Source of the DNA: Chloroflexota bacterium
GTDB lineage: Bacteria; Chloroflexota; Dormibacteria; CF-121
Assembly (NCBI GenBank): GCA_005882045.1
Contig: VBHO01000152.1
Location: 1-45,297 of the forward strand
Direction of reading: 5' to 3'
Length of the DNA: 45,297 nt
Shown here: positions 15,585-23,677 of the stretch, piece after piece
Numbering within the stretch: position 1 is the stretch's first letter
Layout: each line of letters begins with the position of its first letter
The notes under the pieces: generated by a model
Seen by the model: the letters and a program-made list of their open reading frames with translations, nothing else
Database searches by the model: none
Told to the model about the DNA's origin: nothing
Translations under genes and position numbers: made by a program

Positions 15585-17023
15585 CGAGTGGTCACGACTT
15601 TATGTCGGGTGTAGAAGCGGATGCTGTCCTGACCGGTGGCATGGAGGTCGCCGAAGAACGAATTCTTCCAGCCGGTGAAGGGGAGGAAAGCCATCGGCGC
15701 CGCGACGCCGATGTTGACGCCCAGCATGCCGGCCTGCGCCCGGCGCTTGAATTCCCTGGCGTACTTGCCCGAGCCGGTAAAAATCGAGGCCATGTTGCCG
15801 TACGTACTGGAGTTGAGCACCTTGAGGGCTTCATCGATGTCCGAGGCCCGAACCACGGACAGCACCGGTCCGAAGAGCTCGTCCTTCCAGATCTTCATGT
15901 TGGGCGTGACGCGATCAAAGATCGTCGGCCCAAGGAAGAAGCCATCCTTCTGATCCACCTCGCGACCATCGGAAATGAGTTGCGCCCCCTCCGCCTCGGC
16001 CCCATCGATGTACTCGATCAGCTTCTGCTTGCGCTCGCCTCGGATCACCGGCCCGAGCGTGGTCTTGGGATCGGTGCCGGGGCCGACTTTGAGTTTCGCC
16101 GCATCGTTGGCCAGCTCGCGCACCAGGGCATCGCCGATCTTGCCAACGCCGACCGCGACGCTCCCCGCCAGGCAGCGCTGGCCGGCATTCCCGAACGCCG
16201 ACGAGATGACATGCGGCGCGGAGAGCTCGAGGTCGGCATCGTCCATGACCAGGATGTGGTTCTTGGCGCCGCCGAGTGCCTGGACCCGCTTACCGTTGGC
16301 CGCAGCTGTCGCATAGATATAGGCGGCCACCGTCGCCGAGCCGACGAAGGAGATCGCCGAAATGTCCGGGTGCTTCAGCAGCTGATTGACGGCGTCGTTG
16401 GCACCATGCACCACGTTGAAGACGCCCTCGGGCAGGCCGGCCTCATCGAGCAGCTCCGCGATGCGCATGGCGGAAAGCGGCGTCAGCTGAGACGGCTTCA
16501 GAACGAAGGTGTTGCCGGTCACGATCGCGACCGGGATCATCCACATCGGCACCATGTTGGGGAAGTTGAAGGGCGTGATGCCGGCGACGACACCTACCGG
16601 AAATCGGGTCAACTCCTCATCGATGCCTCTGGCGATCTGATCGAGGTTGTGGCCCATCATCAGGGTTGGGGCACCGCAGGCGAAGTCGATCACCTCGATG
16701 GCGCGCTTGACCTCGCCGCGCGACTCGTCGAGCGTCTTGCCGTTCTCCTGGGTGACGATGGCGGAGAGCTCATCGATGTGCTTGTCGAAGAGCGCCTTGA
16801 AGCGGAACATAACCTGCGCACGTTCCGGCACCGGGGTTTCGCTCCAGGTGGGGAAGGCCTTCTTGGCCGCGGCGACCGCCTCGTCGATTTCTTCGCGCGT
16901 CGAGTGCGGAAGGCTGGCGATCGTCTGGCCGGTCGCCGGGTTCGGGATCGGGTCGACCTTCTGCGCGCTGGAGTCCCGGAACTTCCCGCCGATAAAGCTC
17001 TGAACGTTCTTGGTGGCAATCAT
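15575..17023 (-). CDS. mmsA: CoA-acylating (methyl)malonate-semialdehyde dehydrogenase
   Basis: 482 aa. MMSDH signature features are clear: FIGGKFRDSSAQKVDPIPNPATG at the N-terminus, GVVAGITPFNFPNMVPMWMIPVAI, ISFVGSATVAAYIY, and the catalytic Cys in FGNAGQRCLAGSVAV. The subfamily uses CoA rather than water to release the acyl enzyme, giving acetyl-CoA from malonate semialdehyde or propionyl-CoA from methylmalonate semialdehyde, with loss of CO2. In this operon malonate semialdehyde from beta-alanine is the likely substrate. ATG at 17023 overlaps the dihydropyrimidinase stop as ATGA. Confidence 0.94.
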   Translation of the reverse strand: MIATKNVQSFIGGKFRDSSAQKVDPIPNPATGQTIASLPHSTREEIDEAVAAAKKAFPTWSETPVPERAQVMFRFKALFDKHIDELSAIVTQENGKTLDESRGEVKRAIEVIDFACGAPTLMMGHNLDQIARGIDEELTRFPVGVVAGITPFNFPNMVPMWMIPVAIVTGNTFVLKPSQLTPLSAMRIAELLDEAGLPEGVFNVVHGANDAVNQLLKHPDISAISFVGSATVAAYIYATAAANGKRVQALGGAKNHILVMDDADLELSAPHVISSAFGNAGQRCLAGSVAVGVGKIGDALVRELANDAAKLKVGPGTDPKTTLGPVIRGERKQKLIEYIDGAEAEGAQLISDGREVDQKDGFFLGPTIFDRVTPNMKIWKDELFGPVLSVVRASDIDEALKVLNSSTYGNMASIFTGSGKYAREFKRRAQAGMLGVNIGVAAPMAFLPFTGWKNSFFGDLHATGQDSIRFYTRHKVVTTRWL

Positions 17024-18438
17024 GATCTGGCTCCTACCGGGCTTGGCTCACTGGTCGGGACCTTGTGGAATGGCGAACGTCGCAGGAACTGGCCGGCGCC
17101 CTTTGTCCCCTGGAACTTTCCGTCACGAACCAGCACGTTGCCACGCTGCATCACGACCTCCGGCAGGCCCTTGACCGTCATGCCCTCGTAGCAACTGTAG
17201 TCCACGTTCATGTGATGGGTCTTCGCCGAGAGCGTCCGTTCCACCCTCGGGTTGAAGATGACGATGTCGGCGTCACTCCCCGGGGCGATAGTGCCCTTAC
17301 GAGGGAAGAGCCCGAACATCTTGGCGGGCGCGGTCGCGACCAGTTCGACGAACCGGTTGAGCGTGATCCGGCCGGAATTCACCCCGCCATGGAAGATCAG
17401 CGTAAAGCGGTCTTCCACGCCGGGCAGGCCGTTGGGGATCTTCGAGAAGTCGCCACGCCCCAGCTCCTTCTGGCCCTTGAAATGGAACGGACAGTGGTCG
17501 GTCGCGACCAGCTGCAGGTCGTCCTGGAGAAGACCCTTCCAGAGCTCGTCGTGATGCGACGGCAGCCGCAGCGGCGGTGAGCAGACGTACTTCGCGCCCT
17601 CGAAGCCAGGTCGGCCCAGGTCGGCCAGGCTCAAGTAGAGGTACTGCGGGCAGGTCTCGGCAAAGGTGGGGGCGCCATCATCGCGCGCCGCGCGGACGGC
17701 GTCGAGCGCATCTTTCGAGCTCAAGTGCACGATATAGACGGCGACCTCGGCGAGGCGCGACAGCGCGATCGCCCGGCTGGTGGCCTCCCCCTCCATCGTG
17801 GCCGGCCGGGTCAGGCCGTGGTTGATCGGATCACCTTTGCCTTCGGCGAGGTAGCGCTGCACCAGCACGTCGATCGCGCCGCCGTTCTCGGCGTGCATCA
17901 TGATCAGGCCGCCGTTCTCCGCCGTACGGCTCATCGCCTTGAAGATCGACGCGTCATCGAGCATGAAGACGCCCGGGTAGGCCATGAAAAGCTTGAAAGA
18001 AGGCACGCCCTCGGTCACAAGCGCATCCATCTCCTTGAGGATCGAATCATTGATCTCGCGCACGATCATGTGAAAGCCATAGTCGATATGCGCCTTGCCC
18101 TCGGCTTTCTTGTGCCACTGGTCGAGGCCCTGGCGCAGCGTCTGGCCGAAGGTCTGCACCGCGAAGTCGACGATGGTGGTCGTGCCGCCCCAGGCGGCAG
18201 CGGCCGTTCCGGTGGCGAAGTCGTCGGAGGCGAAGGTGCCACCGAAGGGCAACTCCATATGGGTGTGGACATCGATCGCCCCCGGCATCACGTAGCGATT
18301 TTCCGCATCGATCACCTGGTCGGCCTTGGCCTCGAGTCCGCTCCCCATCGCCACGACCTTCTCGCCCTCGATCAGCACGTCGGTCTTGTTGGTGTCGCTC
18401 GCGGTCACCACCGTGCCATTCTTGATCAGCGTCCTCAT
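17020..18438 (-). CDS. hydA: Dihydropyrimidinase / D-hydantoinase
   Basis: 472 aa, amidohydrolase superfamily. Metal ligands are seen in DVHTHMELPFGG (His58, His60), the carboxylated Lys149 in SFKLFMAYPG, His in MMHAENGG and VHLSSKDAL, and Asp in VATDHCPFHFKGQKELG. NGLPGVEDRF and MNVDYSCYEG are substrate-region motifs of the hydantoinase/dihydropyrimidinase group. It opens dihydrouracil or 5-substituted hydantoins to N-carbamoyl amino acids. ATG at 18438 overlaps the upstream beta-ureidopropionase stop, and its own stop overlaps mmsA. This tight coupling with the N-carbamoyl-hydrolase favours the pyrimidine route over a hydantoin-only role. Confidence 0.94.
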   Translation of the reverse strand: MRTLIKNGTVVTASDTNKTDVLIEGEKVVAMGSGLEAKADQVIDAENRYVMPGAIDVHTHMELPFGGTFASDDFATGTAAAAWGGTTTIVDFAVQTFGQTLRQGLDQWHKKAEGKAHIDYGFHMIVREINDSILKEMDALVTEGVPSFKLFMAYPGVFMLDDASIFKAMSRTAENGGLIMMHAENGGAIDVLVQRYLAEGKGDPINHGLTRPATMEGEATSRAIALSRLAEVAVYIVHLSSKDALDAVRAARDDGAPTFAETCPQYLYLSLADLGRPGFEGAKYVCSPPLRLPSHHDELWKGLLQDDLQLVATDHCPFHFKGQKELGRGDFSKIPNGLPGVEDRFTLIFHGGVNSGRITLNRFVELVATAPAKMFGLFPRKGTIAPGSDADIVIFNPRVERTLSAKTHHMNVDYSCYEGMTVKGLPEVVMQRGNVLVRDGKFQGTKGAGQFLRRSPFHKVPTSEPSPVGARS

Positions 18439-19280
18439 GGCAGCTCTTTGACCAGATCCTCGTAGCTCTCCGGCCGGCGATCGCGCAGGAACTGCCAGGT
18501 GTTGCGCACCTGACGATTCATGTCGAGGTCGAGGTCGGCGACCAGGACTTCATCTTCCGTCTCGGACGCCTGGGCGATGATCTTGCCGCGCGGATCGCAG
18601 AAGTAGCTCGACCCGTAGAACTGTGCCTCGTTGAGCGGCTTCTCCACCCCGACCCGGTTGATGGCGCCGATCCAGTAGCCGTTGGCGACCGCGTGCGCGG
18701 GTTGCTCCAGCTCCCAGAGGTAGCGCGACAGCGATTTGACCGTGGCCGACGGGTTGAAGACCAGTTCGGCGCCCTTGAGTCCTAGCGCCCGGGCGGGCTC
18801 CGGGAAGTGACGGTCGTAGCAGATCAAGATGCCGACCCGGCCGACCGAGGTCTCCCACACCGGGTAGCCGAGGTTGCCCGGCTTGAAATAGAACTTCTCC
18901 CAAAAGCACGGACCGACGTGCGGGATATGCGTCTTGCGATATTTGCCGACCACCGTGCCGTCGTTCTCGATCACGACCGCGGTGTTGTAGTAGACGCCGG
19001 TCTGGGCCTCCTCGTAGAAGGGCACGACCAGGACCATCTTGTGTTTCTTCGCGAGCGCCTGCATCCGCTTGACGGTCGGCCCGTCGTCCCGCTCGGCGGT
19101 GTCGTACCACTTGGGATCCTGCTCGGCGCAGAAGTAGGGGCCGAAGAAGATCTCCTGCAGGCACGTCACCTGGGCGCCCTTGTCCGCCGCTTCGTCGATC
19201 AGCTTCTCGTGCTTTGCGACGGCTTCTTCCTTGGGCATGTTTGCGTGCGCCTGGATGAGCGCCGCCCTCACCTTCGCCAT
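18435..19280 (-). CDS. Beta-ureidopropionase (N-carbamoyl-beta-alanine amidohydrolase), nitrilase superfamily
   Basis: 281 aa. The catalytic Glu43 (LQEIFFGPYF), Lys116 (KYRKTHIPH) and Cys154 (ILICYDRHFPE) are all present, with the auxiliary Glu128 in CFWEKFYF. The sequence style (FCAEQDPKWYDTAE, WYIGAINRVG-like WIGAINRVGVEKPLNE, FYGSSYFCDPRG) matches beta-ureidopropionase/N-carbamoylputrescine amidase relatives. In this operon it should hydrolyse N-carbamoyl-beta-alanine to beta-alanine, CO2 and ammonia. ATG at 19280 is preceded by GAGGAGG at a rather long spacing. It follows the LLM gene by 21 bp and overlaps hydA by 4 bp. Confidence 0.92.
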   Translation of the reverse strand: MAKVRAALIQAHANMPKEEAVAKHEKLIDEAADKGAQVTCLQEIFFGPYFCAEQDPKWYDTAERDDGPTVKRMQALAKKHKMVLVVPFYEEAQTGVYYNTAVVIENDGTVVGKYRKTHIPHVGPCFWEKFYFKPGNLGYPVWETSVGRVGILICYDRHFPEPARALGLKGAELVFNPSATVKSLSRYLWELEQPAHAVANGYWIGAINRVGVEKPLNEAQFYGSSYFCDPRGKIIAQASETEDEVLVADLDLDMNRQVRNTWQFLRDRRPESYEDLVKELP

Positions 19281-19301
19281 GTGTATGTCGCCTCCTCCTC
19301 G

Positions 19302-20300
19302 CTAGCTGAATGCCGGAATGATGGCTTCGCCGTATTTCTTGATAACCGCATCGGGTTTCTCCACCATAAGGTAGAGGTTGAACTGGTCGACGCCGACGTC
19401 GATCAACTCCTCGATCCGTTGCTTGCTCTGCTCGACGGTGCCGATGACGCAAAACCGGTCGATCACGTCATCGGGGACGAAGTCGGCATGGGCCGCGCCC
19501 CGCTGGGCGTGCTCCGAGTAGTCATAGTGATCGCGCGCCTTGATGTAGTCGGTCAGTGCCTTGGGGAGGTCCTGCGCGTCGTATCGCTTCAAGAGATCGA
19601 CGACGTGGTTCGAAACCAGTGCCGGGAACCAGCGCACCTGCTCGCGGGCCGCCTCCATGTCATCGGAGATGAACGCGGGCGCGGCGGCCTGGACCAGGAT
19701 GTCGTCGAAGGACCGGCCCGCCTCCTCGGCGCCTTCGCGGACGAACTGGAGACACCACTTGATGATGGCGGGATCGGCGAGCTGGATGATGACGCCGTCG
19801 GCGACCCGGCCGGCGGCACGCAGGGCCTTCGGCCCGTAGCCGGCCACCCAGATGGGCAGCTCGTGCTCGGCCCATTTCAACCGGACCTTCACCCCGTCGT
19901 AGCTGACCTCGCGACCGGCGGCGAGGTCACGGATCAACCGGCAGTGGGCTTCCATCGTCTCGACCGTCACCGGCTTCTGCCCAAGAACACGACGAGCGCT
20001 GTCGCCCCGGCCGATGCCCATCACCATGCGGCCGCCCGAGATCTCGTTGAGGGTTGCGAGCGCGCTCGCGGTGACGGTGGGATCGCGCGTGCCCGGGTTG
20101 GTGACGCAGGGGCCGATCTTGATGGTCTTGGTGTTGGCCGCCATCAACGTGAAGATCGGATAGACCTCCTGCCAGAGCACGTGCGAGTCGAAGAGCCACG
20201 CGTACTCGAAGCCCTGGGCCTCGGCGAGCTTGGTCAGCTCCACCCACCGGGAGGGAGGCGGATCCGGAGCAAAGCAAACACCGAAGCTGAGTCGTGCCAT
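19302..20300 (-). CDS. LLM-class oxidoreductase, TIGR03842-type, probably F420-dependent
   Basis: 332 aa from ATG 20300 (MARLSFGVCFAPDPPPSRW). The track starts three codons earlier at TTG 20309. A GAAAGGA stretch touches the ATG, so the start is not settled. Bacterial-luciferase TIM-barrel features are present: AEAQGFEYAWLFDSH, KIGPCVTNPGTRDPTVTASALATLNEISGGRMVMGIGRGDS and LPIWVAGYGPKALRAAGRVADGVI. The family is usually found with pyrimidine or hydantoin genes and is annotated as a probable F420-dependent reductase. Its substrate is unproven. No dihydropyrimidine dehydrogenase lies nearby, so uracil/thymine reduction is an attractive inferred role. Confidence 0.87.
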   Translation of the reverse strand: MARLSFGVCFAPDPPPSRWVELTKLAEAQGFEYAWLFDSHVLWQEVYPIFTLMAANTKTIKIGPCVTNPGTRDPTVTASALATLNEISGGRMVMGIGRGDSARRVLGQKPVTVETMEAHCRLIRDLAAGREVSYDGVKVRLKWAEHELPIWVAGYGPKALRAAGRVADGVIIQLADPAIIKWCLQFVREGAEEAGRSFDDILVQAAAPAFISDDMEAAREQVRWFPALVSNHVVDLLKRYDAQDLPKALTDYIKARDHYDYSEHAQRGAAHADFVPDDVIDRFCVIGTVEQSKQRIEELIDVGVDQFNLYLMVEKPDAVIKKYGEAIIPAFS

Positions 20301-20311
20301 TCCTTTCAAAG

Positions 20312-20345
20312 GCTGGAGCCCCCGCCGCGAGGAAGGGGCTCCAGC
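20312..20345 (-). other. Intercistronic hairpin between the NCS1 transporter and LLM genes
   Basis: A perfect 11-bp inverted repeat GCTGGAGCCCC / GGGGCTCCAGC with a 12-nt loop fills most of the 62-bp gap. On the transcribed (-) strand it is followed by CCTTTG, not a real T-run, so it is more likely an mRNA-stability or partial-termination element than a full terminator. It would let transporter and enzyme levels differ within one operon. Confidence 0.65.
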
Positions 20346-20362
20346 GCGATCGATCTACGAGT

Positions 20363-21949
20363 TTAGGTCGCCGCCACGGCCTGGGGGCGCCGCCGAGCGG
20401 CAGCCGCCGGGAAGAGCGCCGAGAGCGCCAGGTAGCAGAGGAACGCCGCCACCAGTCCGACGACCCAGCTGTAGTCGTAGACGTGGAATGGGAACCAGCT
20501 GTACAGCGGGCCGATGATCCCGCCCTGCGGGAAGGGTCCGTTGCCCGGCGTCGAGTAGGCGCCGCCCACGGCCAGGACACCACCGACCACCAGGCTAACC
20601 AGGCCTCGCCAGTTGAAGCCGCCCGAGTATCGGTACTCGCCGTTCACGCGATAAAGGTCGCCCAGCCTGAGGTTGGTGTTGCGCATGAACCAGTAGTCGG
20701 CGATCAGCACGCCGGCGATCGCACCCAGAGCGCCGCCGTAGAAGCCGAGCCAGGTGAAGATGTAGACGTTCGGGTTCGCCAGCAGATTCCAGGGCTGGAT
20801 GACGATGCCCAGGACGCCGGTGATCAGGCCGCCGGTGCGGAAGCTGATCAGCTTCGGGATCACGTTCGAGAAGTCGTAGGAAGGGCTCACGATGTTGGCC
20901 GCGACGTTGACCGAAAGCGTCGCCACCGCCAGCGTGAAGAGCGCGAAGACGACGACGACCGGGTTGTCGAACTTCGCTGCCAGGTCGACCGGGTTCCAGA
21001 TCGCCGTCTTATAGACCACCTGCGTGGCAGCGGTAATGAGCACCGCCACCAATGGAAACAAGGTCATCGTCGTGGGCAGCCCGAGGATCTGGCCCCACGC
21101 CTGCGCCCGCTGGCTCTTCCCGAAGCGGGTGAAGTCGGGCATGTTCAGCGAGAGCGTCGACCAGAACGCGATCATGCCCATCAGCGCCGGCGGGAAGAGG
21201 ACGAACCAGAAGTTGCCACCCCAGCCAACCTTGCCCGGATCACTGAGGATCGGGCCGAAGCCACCGGCTTTCGTTACCATCCAGGCGAGCAGGCCCAACG
21301 CGACCACGAGCACGAACGGCGCTGCCCAGTTCTCGAAGCGGCGTACCGCGTTCATCCCGCGCACGATGATCAGGATGTTGATCGCCCAGAAGATCGCGAA
21401 GCTCAGCCAGAGGGTCCAATGCTGGCCGGCGACCATCCCCGAGTTGGCCCAGCCGGAGCCGAAGAGTTTGCCGGCAAGCAGAAAAAGCGCGCCGCCACCG
21501 ATCCAGGTCTGGATACCGAACCAGCCGCAGGCCACCCCCGCCCGAAGCAGGGCGGCGACGTTGGCCCCGAAAACGCCGAAGGAAGCCCGGGCGAAGACCG
21601 GATACGGAATGCCGTACTTGGTGCCGGCGTGGCTGTTCGCCAGCATCGGGATCAGGACGATGATGTTGGCCAATGCGATCGTGAGGATCGCCTGGTACCA
21701 GGCCATGCCCAGGAGGACCAGACCGGACGCCAGCAGGTAGGTTGGGATGTTGTGTGCCATGCCGATCCACAGCGCCATGTAGTTGTAGGTGTTCCAGGTC
21801 CGCCTTTTGATCGGTACCGGAGCCAGGTCCAGGTTGTAGAGCGAACTGTTGCGGATCGCTGAATCGTCGGCCAGCTCGTGCCGGCCGTCCGGGTAGACGA
21901 GCTCCTCCCCCACCCGCTGCGCCGGAGGCGTTAAGGTCGCTACTCCCAT
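20363..21949 (-). CDS. NCS1-family nucleobase/hydantoin:cation symporter
   Basis: A 528-aa inner-membrane transporter with about 12 helices. The NCS1 hallmark N-terminus is clear: NLDLAPVPIKRRTWNTYNYMALWIGMAHNIPTYLLASGL, followed by NSHAGTKYGIPYPVFARASFGVFGANV and GWFGIQTWIGGGALF. It imports uracil, thymine, allantoin or hydantoins. Position at the head of the operon indicates pyrimidine or hydantoin uptake for the enzymes downstream. ATG at 21949 has GGAGGGG six bases upstream. A sigma-70-like promoter lies 45-70 bp upstream. Confidence 0.93.
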   Translation of the reverse strand: MGVATLTPPAQRVGEELVYPDGRHELADDSAIRNSSLYNLDLAPVPIKRRTWNTYNYMALWIGMAHNIPTYLLASGLVLLGMAWYQAILTIALANIIVLIPMLANSHAGTKYGIPYPVFARASFGVFGANVAALLRAGVACGWFGIQTWIGGGALFLLAGKLFGSGWANSGMVAGQHWTLWLSFAIFWAINILIIVRGMNAVRRFENWAAPFVLVVALGLLAWMVTKAGGFGPILSDPGKVGWGGNFWFVLFPPALMGMIAFWSTLSLNMPDFTRFGKSQRAQAWGQILGLPTTMTLFPLVAVLITAATQVVYKTAIWNPVDLAAKFDNPVVVVFALFTLAVATLSVNVAANIVSPSYDFSNVIPKLISFRTGGLITGVLGIVIQPWNLLANPNVYIFTWLGFYGGALGAIAGVLIADYWFMRNTNLRLGDLYRVNGEYRYSGGFNWRGLVSLVVGGVLAVGGAYSTPGNGPFPQGGIIGPLYSWFPFHVYDYSWVVGLVAAFLCYLALSALFPAAAARRRPQAVAAT

Positions 21950-21992
21950 GCTTCCCCTCCAATTGAGTTCCGGATCGCCGTTTTGCGAGCTA

Positions 21993-22021
21993 AATGTACG
22001 TTCGGCAAACGCCTAAGTCAA
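21993..22021 (-). promoter_or_regulatory. Sigma-70-like promoter of the pyrimidine operon
   Basis: On the - strand TTGACT (22021-22016) is separated by 17 bp from TACATT (21998-21993), giving 5/6 and 4/6 matches to the consensus. Transcription would start near 21986, leaving a leader of about 37 nt before the NCS1 ATG. An imperfect palindrome TTTGC...GCAAA (21982-22009) covers the -10 region and could be a repressor site. Confidence 0.6.
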
Positions 22022-22052
22022 TGGCCGTCGGGCCCACCTAGACTACAGCCCG

Positions 22053-22832
22053 TTGCTCACCAGCCTGCTGCTCAAGGTGGTCGTCGCGCCGGTGCTGATC
22101 ACGGGCGCTACTCTGGCCGGGCGACGCTGGGGCGACCGCCTGGGCGGCTGGCTGGTGGGCTTGCCGCTGACCTCCGGGCCGGTCGTGTTCTTCCTGGCAA
22201 TCGACCAGGGCAGCCGGTTTGCGACCACGGCGGCGCTCGCGGTCCTGCTCGGCACCATCTCGCAGGCGGCCTTTGCGGTTGCCTACGCCCGTGTGGCCGT
22301 CCGAGCCGGCTGGCCGGTGGCCACGGCCGCCGGCTGTGCCGTGTTCGCGCTTTCAACGATTGGCTTCCAGCGGCTCAGCCTTCCGGCCTTGCCGGCCTTC
22401 GCCCTGGTGACGGCCTCGTTGATCCTCGCCACCATCCTCATGCCGAAAAGCCGGCCGGGCGATCGCCCTGTGTCGGCTTCCCACTGGGACATTCCGCTGC
22501 GGATCGTCGTGGCGACCGGCTTGGTGCTGCTATTGACCGGAATCGCCCCGGCGATCGGCGCCCACCTCACGGGACTGCTATCACCATTCCCCGTGTACGC
22601 GGGCGTGCTCGCGATCTTCGCCCACCGACAGAGTGGCGATGCCGCCGCCAACGTGCTCGCAGGTCTGCTGCTCGGACTGTTTTCGTTCGCCGCCTTCTTT
22701 GTGCTGCTGGCGCTCGGCCTCAACCGAATCGGCATCGGACTCTCATTCGCGCTCGCGACCGCAACGGCGCTCGTGATCCAGGGATTGACCCTTCGGGCGA
22801 TCCGCGGCGCCGGCGACAGCGGGCTACCCTAA
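22053..22832 (+). CDS. Integral membrane protein of unknown function
   Basis: 259 aa, mostly hydrophobic, with roughly eight predicted helices (for example VVVAPVLITGATLA, GWLVGLPLTSGPVVFFLAI, VATAAGCAVFALSTIGF, IVVATGLVLLLTGIAPAIGA, VLAGLLLGLFSFAAFFVLLALG). The repeated GWLVGLPLTSGP...AAFAVAYARVA and LLSPFPVYAGVLAIFAH...AANVLAGLLLG patterns hint at a two-fold repeat. I do not recognise a named family. The start is TTG 22053, with no clear ribosome-binding site, so it may begin elsewhere. Divergent from the pyrimidine operon and convergent with the ABC permease gene, sharing CTAA at the two stops. Confidence 0.7.
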   Translation: MLTSLLLKVVVAPVLITGATLAGRRWGDRLGGWLVGLPLTSGPVVFFLAIDQGSRFATTAALAVLLGTISQAAFAVAYARVAVRAGWPVATAAGCAVFALSTIGFQRLSLPALPAFALVTASLILATILMPKSRPGDRPVSASHWDIPLRIVVATGLVLLLTGIAPAIGAHLTGLLSPFPVYAGVLAIFAHRQSGDAAANVLAGLLLGLFSFAAFFVLLALGLNRIGIGLSFALATATALVIQGLTLRAIRGAGDSGLP

Positions 22833-23677
22833 AGGTCTCGCTTCGCGAAGCTCCAGTTGGCCAGTCCGACGATCGCGACCAGCCAGCCAACGACCCACGC
22901 GAGATAGATCCCGGGCAGAGGCGCATCGGCGAAGAAGGGGTTCCCGGCCCTCGCCCGCCCCGCGATCCGAGCCGCAGCGAGAACCTCAGACGGCTCCAGG
23001 TAGAAGATCGCCCCGTGCCAGAGCCCGTCGGTTGGGATCAGAAGCCGGCTGCCGATCCCGATATTCTTGATGGTTTCGTTGTCGAAGGTAATGCCGATGG
23101 CGAGGGCGATGCCCCCGATCCAGGCGACGAAGAAGAGCACCAGCGCGATCACGCCGCCCGTCATCGGCGCCAGCCGCGTACTGAGCAGGAGGGCCAGCGT
23201 CATCAGGATGATCCCCTCGGCCGCGACGAAGGCGATCGACGCGACCGGGTTGGGCGGCAGGTAATTGGTGCCGAGCCAGATGCCGAGTAATTCGAGCAGG
23301 CCGCTGCCGGCGGCGTAGAGCGTGACCAGGAGCGCGAGCCCCAGCCATTTGCCCATCAGGAGTTGGCTGCGTCGAATCGGCCGCGGCAGGATCGCCAGCG
23401 CGATCCCCGACTCGATATCGCTGGCGATGCTGGGCGCCGCCACCAGGGTCGACCCCAGGGCGAGCACGCCGCTGAACATGAACGCCATCAAGATCGTAAG
23501 CTGCGACGCCGCCAGCCGTACCTCGGCGGGCGTCACGTTGTTCATCGTCGGCAGCCGGCTGAAGCCCCAGCTGGTGAGGACGATGACGACGATGGTCAGG
23601 ATGCCGAGCGCGAGCAGCAGCTTGCGGCGCGAGGCCTCGAGGATGGTGAGCCGCGCAATGGTGAGGACCTGCGTCAT
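22829..23677 (-). CDS. ABC-2 type exporter permease
   Basis: A 282-aa membrane protein with six or so helices, starting MTQVLTIARLTILEASRRKLLLALGILTIVVIVLTSWGF, the usual ABC-2 permease opening. IASDIESGIALAILPRPIRRSQLLMGKWLGLAL is the conserved cytoplasmic loop that contacts the ATPase. ATG at 23677 overlaps the ATPase stop as ATGA. The substrate is unknown. It is the last gene of the sigma/anti-sigma operon, so export is probably part of an envelope-stress response. Confidence 0.9.
   Translation of the reverse strand: MTQVLTIARLTILEASRRKLLLALGILTIVVIVLTSWGFSRLPTMNNVTPAEVRLAASQLTILMAFMFSGVLALGSTLVAAPSIASDIESGIALAILPRPIRRSQLLMGKWLGLALLVTLYAAGSGLLELLGIWLGTNYLPPNPVASIAFVAAEGIILMTLALLLSTRLAPMTGGVIALVLFFVAWIGGIALAIGITFDNETIKNIGIGSRLLIPTDGLWHGAIFYLEPSEVLAAARIAGRARAGNPFFADAPLPGIYLAWVVGWLVAIVGLANWSFAKRDL

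Noticed and set aside
15602-17191. 529-aa ORF on the + strand
   Set aside because: Antisense to mmsA, with Arg/Gly/His-rich composition and no recognisable domain. High-GC DNA gives long antisense ORFs.
18807-21862. 519-aa and 522-aa + strand ORFs
   Set aside because: Both are antisense to clearly conserved genes (beta-ureidopropionase/LLM and NCS1) and look like frame shadows.
21983-23290. 435-aa + strand ORF
   Set aside because: Overlaps the membrane protein in another frame and the ABC permease in antisense; the composition is Arg/Pro-rich noise.
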